Positions 58,965-64,000 of a stretch of DNA of 64,000 nt are shown here, piece after piece. The notes beneath the pieces were generated by a model. The model searched no databases and was not told the origin of the DNA. It saw nothing but the letters and a program-made list of their open reading frames with translations. The stretch is taken from the NCBI RefSeq assembly GCF_900241005.1, contig NZ_OEST01000002.1:434001-498000 (forward strand). Direction: 5' to 3'. A program made the translations under genes and the position numbers. Numbering within the stretch: the stretch's first letter is position 1; the number at the start of each line of letters is the position of its first letter. This DNA is from Bacteroides cutis (GTDB taxonomy: Bacteria; Bacteroidota; Bacteroidia; Bacteroidales; Bacteroidaceae).

Positions 58965-58999
58965 TGTGCATTTTCGCACAAAAACAGTGCGAATTCACA
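58965..58999. promoter_or_regulatory. Dyad site 1, probable enhancer for the sigma-54 regulator
   Basis: TTCGCAC-N7-GTGCGAA (58973-58993), a perfect 7-bp inverted repeat, with outer TGTG (58965-58968) and CACA (58996-58999). It is centred about 77 bp upstream of the -24 element of the TolC-like gene. It lies between that gene and the divergent regulator gene. Confidence 0.75.
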
Positions 59000-59023
59000 C
59001 GTACAACACATTGATATATTTCC

Positions 59024-59031
59024 TATCTTTG
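59024..59031 (+). promoter_or_regulatory. -7 element of the response regulator gene (TATCTTTG)
   Basis: An exact TAnnTTTG match 17 bp upstream of the regulator start. The regulator genes are therefore probably read by the housekeeping sigma factor, with the dyad at 58973-58993 just upstream. Confidence 0.55.
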
Positions 59032-59048
59032 TCCCATAAGTAAATAAT

Positions 59049-60422
59049 ATGGAACAATTAGGAAAAATATTAGTAGTTGATGATAATGAGGATGTACTTT
59101 TTGCCCTCAATTTATTATTAGAACCTTACGTAGAAAAAATAAAAGTAGCTGTTACGCCTGATCGTATCGAACATTTTATGACTACTTTTCAACCGGATAT
59201 CGTATTATTAGATATGAATTTCAGCCGTGACGCAATAAGTGGCCAAGAAGGGTTTGAAAGCTTGAAACAAATCCTACATATCGACCCGCAAGCCATTGTT
59301 ATCTTTATGACAGCATATGCTGATACGGATAAAGCCGTACGTGCCATCAAAGCAGGTGCTACGGATTTTATTCCTAAACCGTGGGAAAAAGAAAAATTGC
59401 TGGCAACCTTATCTTCAGGCATGAAGTTACGACGTTCGCGGTATGAAATCAATCTGTTAAAAGAACAAGTCGAGATCCTGAGTAACGGAGCAGTAGGAAA
59501 CATAGAAGATATAATCATCGGTGAGTCCAAAGTAATGAAAGATGTTTTCTTGACAGTGGAGAAACTGCGCGATACGGATGCCAATATCCTGATATTAGGC
59601 GAAAACGGTACGGGTAAAGATATTATAGCTCGTTTACTCTATCGTAATTCTCCACGTTTCGGAAAACCATTTGTAACCATTGACCTTGGTAGTATCCCAG
59701 AACAATTGTTTGAAAGTGAATTATTCGGTTATGAAAAAGGGGCATTTACCGATGCCCGAAAACCCAAAGCTGGACGTATGGAAGTGGCGACAGGAGGTAC
59801 ACTTTTTTTGGACGAGATAGGAAATCTATCGCTTCCTATGCAGGCTAAACTATTGACTGCCATTGAAAAACGTCAAATCAACCGTTTGGGAAGTACACAG
59901 ACTATGTCTATCGATGTAAGATTGATTTGTGCCACCAATGCTGATATCTGCCGCTTAGTGGAAGAAGGTACTTTCCGACAGGATTTATTATATCGTATCA
60001 ATACCATTGAGTTACACATTCCTCCATTAAGAGAACGTGGGAATGATATTATTTTATTGGCTGAGTTTTTCCTTCAACGTTATGCCCGAAAATACCAAAA
60101 AGAAATGCGAGGGTTAACTCGCGAAGCGAAAAATAAACTTTTGAAATATGTCTGGCCGGGTAATGTACGAGAACTACAACATACTATGGAACGAGCGGTA
60201 ATACTAGGAGATGGCTCTTTGCTTCAACCGGACAACTTTCTTTTTCAGGCTGTTACTCCCCGTATAAAGGAAGATGAAGACATACTCAATCTGGAGCGAT
60301 TGGAGCGTCAAGCTATAGAAAGGGCGATGCGTCTGAGTGAAGGTAACGTAACTCGTGCAGCAGAATATCTGGGTATCACACGCTTCGCCTTATACCGTAA
60401 ACTTGAAAAATTAGGCTTATGA
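59049..60422 (+). CDS. NtrC-family sigma-54 response regulator
   Basis: A 457-residue protein with three domains. A receiver domain has the acidic pair Asp11/Asp12 and phosphorylation site Asp55 (VLLDMNF). An AAA+ sigma-54 activation domain (about 150-385) has Walker A GENGTGKD, the loop GAFTDA (usually GAFTGA) and GGTLFLDEIG. A Fis-type helix-turn-helix closes it (NVTRAAEYLGITRFALYRKL). It should bind enhancers and open sigma-54 promoters after phosphorylation. It is divergent from the TolC-like gene and overlaps the kinase gene by four bases (ATGA). Confidence 0.95.
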   Translation: MEQLGKILVVDDNEDVLFALNLLLEPYVEKIKVAVTPDRIEHFMTTFQPDIVLLDMNFSRDAISGQEGFESLKQILHIDPQAIVIFMTAYADTDKAVRAIKAGATDFIPKPWEKEKLLATLSSGMKLRRSRYEINLLKEQVEILSNGAVGNIEDIIIGESKVMKDVFLTVEKLRDTDANILILGENGTGKDIIARLLYRNSPRFGKPFVTIDLGSIPEQLFESELFGYEKGAFTDARKPKAGRMEVATGGTLFLDEIGNLSLPMQAKLLTAIEKRQINRLGSTQTMSIDVRLICATNADICRLVEEGTFRQDLLYRINTIELHIPPLRERGNDIILLAEFFLQRYARKYQKEMRGLTREAKNKLLKYVWPGNVRELQHTMERAVILGDGSLLQPDNFLFQAVTPRIKEDEDILNLERLERQAIERAMRLSEGNVTRAAEYLGITRFALYRKLEKLGL

Positions 60423-61384
60423 AACGTTATTCTTTTGTAGTCATACTACATATTATCGGTATTGTACTGATGTCGATAGGATTGTATCTGCTGATGGATG
60501 CCAGATTGTGGTTTAGTATGTTAATGATAACTATGCTATTGATGTTAACGGTCGTACACTTGTATCATCTTCAGATGATGCAAGTACGAATGATGCGTCA
60601 CTTGGCAGAAAGTCTCCGTTATGATGACATGATGCTTTCGTTCCATTCTCCTTATCGTAATCGTTCCATGGAAGAAATGGTCGATGAACTTTCAGAGGCA
60701 ATGAAGAACTTCCGTACACGCGTATTAGAACGGAATGAAATGGAAGCTTGGCAAAAACTTATTAGAGTATTGACGCATGAAATAATGAACTCGATTACTC
60801 CGATTCTATCTCTTTCTGAAACTTTAAGTGAACGGGAGGTGACAGAAAAAAATTACCCTGTGATGCAGCAAGGTATGAAGACAATCTACAGACGTAGCAA
60901 AGGATTACTTGAATTTGTAGAAAATTATCGTCGATTAACACGTCTACCCGCTCCTGTCCGTCATCCAGTATCTGTTAGCGAACTTTTTCTGGATTTGCAA
61001 AAGCTGTTTCCCGAAAGATATATCCATATTGAAATACCCAAGAAAGACCGAATTTTACAAATTGACAGAACTCAAATAGAACAAGTACTCATCAATCTGA
61101 TTAAGAATGCACGGGAAGCATGTAGCAAGAAAAACAAACCGGAAATCAAAATAAAAATGCTTCCTTCCATTTCATGGCAATGTTTGATTGTCGTTGATGA
61201 TAATGGGGACGGAATGTTACCGGAAATACAGGATAAGATATTTGTTCCATTTTTCACAACAAAGGTATCAGGTTCAGGCATCGGACTCAGTCTATGCAAA
61301 CAGATAATGAATCGACATGGAGGAAATATTATAGTAAAATCGACAGTAGGAAAAGGCAGTTGCTTTACGCTACAATTTGGATGA
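60419..61384 (+). CDS. Sensor histidine kinase with no extracytoplasmic domain
   Basis: A 321-residue kinase. The N-terminus has two membrane helices (about 6-26 and 31-50) separated by only a few residues. A short linker leads to the dimerisation domain with the phospho-accepting His in LTHEIMNSITP (about residue 120). The ATP-binding domain has LINLIKNAREA, VDDNGDGM and GSGIGLSLC. There is no PAS or periplasmic domain, so the signal must be sensed in the membrane or through a partner, as in intramembrane-sensing kinases. The start overlaps the regulator stop, so they are coupled. Confidence 0.93.
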   Translation: MKRYSFVVILHIIGIVLMSIGLYLLMDARLWFSMLMITMLLMLTVVHLYHLQMMQVRMMRHLAESLRYDDMMLSFHSPYRNRSMEEMVDELSEAMKNFRTRVLERNEMEAWQKLIRVLTHEIMNSITPILSLSETLSEREVTEKNYPVMQQGMKTIYRRSKGLLEFVENYRRLTRLPAPVRHPVSVSELFLDLQKLFPERYIHIEIPKKDRILQIDRTQIEQVLINLIKNAREACSKKNKPEIKIKMLPSISWQCLIVVDDNGDGMLPEIQDKIFVPFFTTKVSGSGIGLSLCKQIMNRHGGNIIVKSTVGKGSCFTLQFG

Positions 61385-61389
61385 TACAG

Positions 61390-61422
61390 TTGTACCACAG
61401 ATTACTGTGGTACAAATCTTTT
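61390..61422 (+). terminator. Terminator of the two-component operon
   Basis: TTGTACCACAG (61390-61400) and CTGTGGTACAA (61405-61415) are exact complements with an ATTA loop; ATCTTTTT follows. It lies 6 bp after the kinase stop. Confidence 0.88.
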
Positions 61423-61431
61423 TGACCAGAA

Positions 61432-61788
61432 TTATTTCTCTCTTACGTAACGCAATGTGTATCCGTAATTAGAGTTTAAAATTAATGAATCAGCAGTCAG
61501 CTTTTCTATTTTCAAGGTATCTATGCCCTCTATTTCAATACCATTACCAATACTTTTAACTGTCAAAAGTAAGTTATCACCTTGTTGTTCCCAATACTTA
61601 TATACTAACGTTGCCATATTAATGGAAGATGCTTCACCCCCTTCTTCCAGCTTAATTCCTTGCATTTTTCCCGGCTGTCCCTCAATAGGCATCACCCATG
61701 AACCGACAACAGAGTCTGCACTCTTTTTACTGTCACAAGCTACGAATACCATTGCAAACACAGCAACTCCTAAAATAAGTTTCTTCAT
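61432..61788 (-). CDS. Small lipocalin-like lipoprotein
   Basis: A 118-residue protein with a lipoprotein signal (MKKLILGVAVFAMVFVAC, Cys18). A compact beta-rich domain begins VVGSWVMPIEG and ends GYTLRYVREK, the pattern of Bacteroides lipocalin-like proteins that start with GxW. No ligand is known. It lies 24 bp after another small lipoprotein gene on the same strand, probably one transcript. Confidence 0.75.
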   Translation of the reverse strand: MKKLILGVAVFAMVFVACDSKKSADSVVGSWVMPIEGQPGKMQGIKLEEGGEASSINMATLVYKYWEQQGDNLLLTVKSIGNGIEIEGIDTLKIEKLTADSLILNSNYGYTLRYVREK

Positions 61789-61812
61789 AATATATTTTAT
61801 TTAAATGTAATT

Positions 61813-62148
61813 TTAATGTACTTTTTTTACAAATGAAATCATATTAATGCCCGGTTCATCATCTGTAACCGTATAAGAAACATCCAAAGTATCTCCCAAA
61901 AGCAATCCACCTTCCAAAGATATATTCTGATCCATGGTACTGAAATATAATGTATCGTTTTTCGATGTTATCATTGTAAAACCATTCATTGTAGCATCTA
62001 TCACTACACCTTGTACATGACACAACGAATCATCCGCAACAACTATCTTCGTTTCAGTATTTACTACTGACTTCTCCGCCTTACTCTTACAAGAGATACA
62101 TCCCAACGAGATAATGGAAAAAAATAAAGTCTGTTTGATTACATTCAT
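61813..62148 (-). CDS. Small lipoprotein of unknown function
   Basis: A 111-residue protein with a lipoprotein signal (MNVIKQTLFFSIISLGCISC; the lipid Cys could be 17 or 20). A short beta-rich domain follows with VQGVVIDATMNGFTMIT and DEPGINMISFVKKVH. I do not recognise a family. It is the first gene of a two-gene lipoprotein unit. Confidence 0.72.
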   Translation of the reverse strand: MNVIKQTLFFSIISLGCISCKSKAEKSVVNTETKIVVADDSLCHVQGVVIDATMNGFTMITSKNDTLYFSTMDQNISLEGGLLLGDTLDVSYTVTDDEPGINMISFVKKVH

Positions 62149-62178
62149 ATTTTTAGAATATTATAGATTTTCTTTTTA

Positions 62179-62186
62179 CAAAGATA
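62179..62186 (-). promoter_or_regulatory. -7 element of the lipoprotein pair (TATCTTTG)
   Basis: On the minus strand this reads TATCTTTG, 31 bp upstream of the start at 62148. Confidence 0.5.
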
Positions 62187-62282
62187 GAAAAAAAAATAAA
62201 GCAAAGAAAAGATTTTTTTATTATCGTTGATTATTGCATTTCAGTCTATTATAAAATTCTTGAATATAAAATAATAAAAATA

Positions 62283-62314
62283 TTTGGTTCATATAAAAAA
62301 AGTATTTACCTTTG
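62283..62314 (+). promoter_or_regulatory. Bacteroides promoter of tRNA-Pro
   Basis: TTTG (62283-62286), 20 bp, TACCTTTG (62307-62314): a complete -33/-7 promoter 26 bp before the tRNA. Confidence 0.8.
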
Positions 62315-62340
62315 CACACGCTTTTAGGAAGTAAAGCACT

Positions 62341-62415
62341 CGGGGTGTAGCGCAGTCCGGTTAGCGCACCTGCTTTGGGAGCAGGGGGTCGTGGGTTCGA
62401 ATCCCGCTACCCCGA
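62341..62415 (+). tRNA. tRNA-Pro (anticodon TGG)
   Basis: A cloverleaf of 75 bases. The acceptor CGGGGTG pairs with TACCCCG (one G-T pair). The anticodon stem CCTGC/GCAGG holds the loop TTTGGGA with anticodon TGG, and the T arm contains GGGTTCGAATCCC. The discriminator is A; CCA is not encoded. Confidence 0.95.
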
Positions 62416-62422
62416 CTAAAAG

Positions 62423-62461
62423 AAATGCAATCGGTTATTAATTAACTGGTTGCATTTTTCT
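62423..62461 (+). terminator. Terminator of tRNA-Pro
   Basis: A 15-bp stem with two G-T pairs (62423-62437 with 62443-62457) and a five-base loop, followed by TTCTTT. It starts 7 bp after the tRNA. Confidence 0.75.
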
Positions 62462-62486
62462 TTCGGAGTGTTATAAAGTCTCTCTA

Positions 62487-63194
62487 CTACATCTTTAGAT
62501 AAAAATCACGGGTTAAAGCTATATATTCGGGAGTATACCGATTATGTTCTATTTCAATACAAAGATCTTCCTCTTTACATACTTTTTCCAGAAATCCAAA
62601 AGTAATTAATACCCGACGACAAGGCTTTCCAGGTTTTGTATATACATGTAAACGATGATGTGGATACAAATTATAATTCCAGGCAGTATCAACAACTTCC
62701 TTTTCTACTTCTACAGGAATGATAATACTAACAAAACCTTTTTCAGACAATAAATACGCCGAATTACAAAATAAAAGTTCATAATTCAGCCTTCCAGTAT
62801 GACGAGCCATCCGACGCTGTTCATCTGGACATTTCAATGCATCAATAAAATAAGGTGGATTTGAAACTATCAAATCAAATTTCTTTTCAGGTTGATAATA
62901 TCTAAAATCATTACATACCACCTCTATTCTGTCGGCCCAAGAAGAACAAGCTATATTTTCTTTAGCTTGCTCTACAGCCACTTCATCAATTTCAATAGCC
63001 GTTATTCTTGCTTGTTGATTTCGTTGAGCTAATTGTAATGCTATCAACCCAGTACCAGTACCCACATCGAGTATCTGTTTTATATCATCAACCGGAGCCC
63101 ATGCTCCTAAAAGTACACCATCTGTACCGACCTTCATTGCACATTTATCATGATAAATGGTAAATTGTTTAAACTTAAAACAAGAATTTGACAT
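62487..63194 (-). CDS. trmN6: tRNA1(Val) adenine-37 N6-methyltransferase
   Basis: A 235-residue Rossmann methyltransferase. The SAM motif is ILDVGTGTGLIALQLAQRN and the adenine-N6 motif is NPPYF (about residue 112). The N-terminal FKFKQFTIYHDKCAMKVGTD is characteristic of the YfiC/TrmN6 family. It would modify A37 of tRNA1-Val. Other N6-adenine methylases share the NPPY motif, so the substrate is inferred. It is divergent from lon. Confidence 0.88.
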   Translation of the reverse strand: MSNSCFKFKQFTIYHDKCAMKVGTDGVLLGAWAPVDDIKQILDVGTGTGLIALQLAQRNQQARITAIEIDEVAVEQAKENIACSSWADRIEVVCNDFRYYQPEKKFDLIVSNPPYFIDALKCPDEQRRMARHTGRLNYELLFCNSAYLLSEKGFVSIIIPVEVEKEVVDTAWNYNLYPHHRLHVYTKPGKPCRRVLITFGFLEKVCKEEDLCIEIEHNRYTPEYIALTRDFYLKM

Positions 63195-63310
63195 AGTTTA
63201 TCTCTGTTAATCGGGCTCAAAAATAATCAAAGACAAGAAAAGAGTTACAATTTTGGCATCGTTTTTGTCTTTTTAAAGAAAGGAACAGCCATTTAATGAA
63301 GAAATAAGCT

Positions 63311-63318
63311 TAACTTTG
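63311..63318 (+). promoter_or_regulatory. -7 element of lon (TAACTTTG)
   Basis: A TAnnTTTG match 49 bp upstream of the lon start. An inverted repeat AAAGACAA/TTGTCTTT (63229-63236 and 63265-63272) lies further upstream. Confidence 0.45.
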
Positions 63319-63367
63319 CAAACACTTTATAGGTCTGCCAATATGACATAAACTAAAAAGGAAAGAA

Positions 63368-64000
63368 ATGAAGAAAAGAAATTACTTTAGTGATATCGAA
63401 GATAGGAGAGAAAATGCATTTTCTGTGATTGCTGATTTTGAGGGAAGTGAAGAACAATTGATGGATATAGAGGTTGATGAAATCCTACCGGTATTACCTC
63501 TTCGGAATATGGTCTTATTTCCGGGTGTGTTTATGCCTGTATCTGTAGGAAGAAAGGCTTCTTTAAAATTAATACGCGAAGCGGAGAAGAAAAATCTCTA
63601 TATAGCTGTAGTATGCCAGAAAATTGCAGAAACAGAATCTCCTCTGTTTGAAGATTTACATAGTGTAGGTACTATAGCCAAGATTGTTCGTGTACTGGAA
63701 ATGCCAGATCAAACAACGACTGTTATTTTACAGGGTTCCAAACGTATGGAATTAAAGGATATTACAGATACTATACCTTATTTGAAGGGACATATAAGCA
63801 CATTAAATGAAGAAATACCTGCAAAAGACGATAAAGAGTTCCAAGCTTTGGTAGAGGCTTGTAAAGACTTGTCTGTACGTTATATAAAATCGTCCGACAT
63901 GTTTCCTCAGGACTCTTCGTTTGCAATCAAGAATATCACGAATCCAATGTTTCTGGTAGACTTTATCTGTACGAATTTACCTTTAAAAAAAGATGAAAAA
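63368..64000 (+). CDS. lon: Lon protease, N-terminal part (3' end outside window)
   Basis: The ATG at 63368 follows GGAAAG and opens a frame that runs to the end of the window (211 codons). The sequence is the Lon substrate-binding domain: LPVLPLRNMVLFPGVFMPVS, then VGTIAKIVRVLEMP, TVILQGSKR, and NPMFLVDFICTNL. The ATPase and Ser-Lys protease domains lie beyond the window. An acidic extension of about 45 residues precedes the domain, as in Bacteroidetes Lon. Lon degrades misfolded and regulatory proteins in the cytosol. Confidence 0.95.
   Translation, partial: MKKRNYFSDIEDRRENAFSVIADFEGSEEQLMDIEVDEILPVLPLRNMVLFPGVFMPVSVGRKASLKLIREAEKKNLYIAVVCQKIAETESPLFEDLHSVGTIAKIVRVLEMPDQTTTVILQGSKRMELKDITDTIPYLKGHISTLNEEIPAKDDKEFQALVEACKDLSVRYIKSSDMFPQDSSFAIKNITNPMFLVDFICTNLPLKKDEK

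Overview
The window is a stretch of chromosome from a Bacteroides-type organism (Bacteroidales). Three things support this. There is a complete aerotolerance (bat) operon. Many genes are preceded by the Bacteroides promoter signature TAnnTTTG, in the best cases with TTTG 19-20 bp upstream. There is also a serine palmitoyltransferase of the Bacteroides sphingolipid pathway. Base composition is AT-rich throughout, with no integrase, transposase, prophage or CRISPR array. I cannot name the species from sequence alone.

Layout. 1-8176 (+): the moxR (partial)-DUF58-membrane protein-batA-batB-batC-batD-batE operon, closed by a very long hairpin. 8376-9871 (+): a small DNA-binding protein and a tandem universal stress protein. 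10023-13791 (-): gyrA followed by a TPR exported protein. 14203-21353 (+): clpC, htpG and a patatin/outer-membrane-barrel protein, then two near-identical tRNA-Arg genes. 21725-24719 (-): dapA and ligA; trmD (+) follows. 25601-27843 (-): pyrD, pyrK and an XRE-type regulator, with an 11-bp inverted repeat around the pyrK promoter. An AT-rich gene-free stretch of almost 0.9 kb follows. 28717-30519 (-): holA and an AMP nucleosidase; then a small HsdR-N-like gene (+), a 23-bp tandem repeat and a class A beta-lactamase relic. 31505-37196 (-): a tripartite RND efflux operon whose first start codon abuts a strong hairpin. 37278-39205 (-): zinc-ribbon protein and Nif3-like protein. 39716-41488 (-): a FetAB-like ABC pair. 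41579-44195 (+): DUF2148 protein and the agmatine-to-putrescine pair aguA-aguB. 44197-47552 (-): gtrA-like gene, aspS and a lipid kinase; 47761 onward (+): serine palmitoyltransferase and a membrane protein.

The most interesting part is 49792-61384. A sigma-54 type response regulator and a histidine kinase with almost no extracytoplasmic loop are divergent from a set of export genes: TolC-like outer membrane protein, HlyD-like adaptor, two large FtsX/MacB-type permeases, their ATPase, and the wreck of a third permease. Upstream of the TolC-like gene and again upstream of the first permease I see a -24/-12-like promoter (TGGCAC or TGGCAT, N5, TTGA). About 70-80 bp further upstream of each lies the same 21-bp dyad, matching TyCGCAC-N7-GTGCGAA. 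This looks like a self-contained envelope-stress or antimicrobial sensing and export module in which the adjacent regulator switches on both transcription units. It is a logical counterpart of Firmicute Bce modules, but built on sigma-54.

The right end holds two small lipoproteins, a tRNA-Pro, a tRNA adenine methyltransferase and the first 211 codons of lon. The window therefore also carries three protein-quality-control genes (clpC, htpG, lon).
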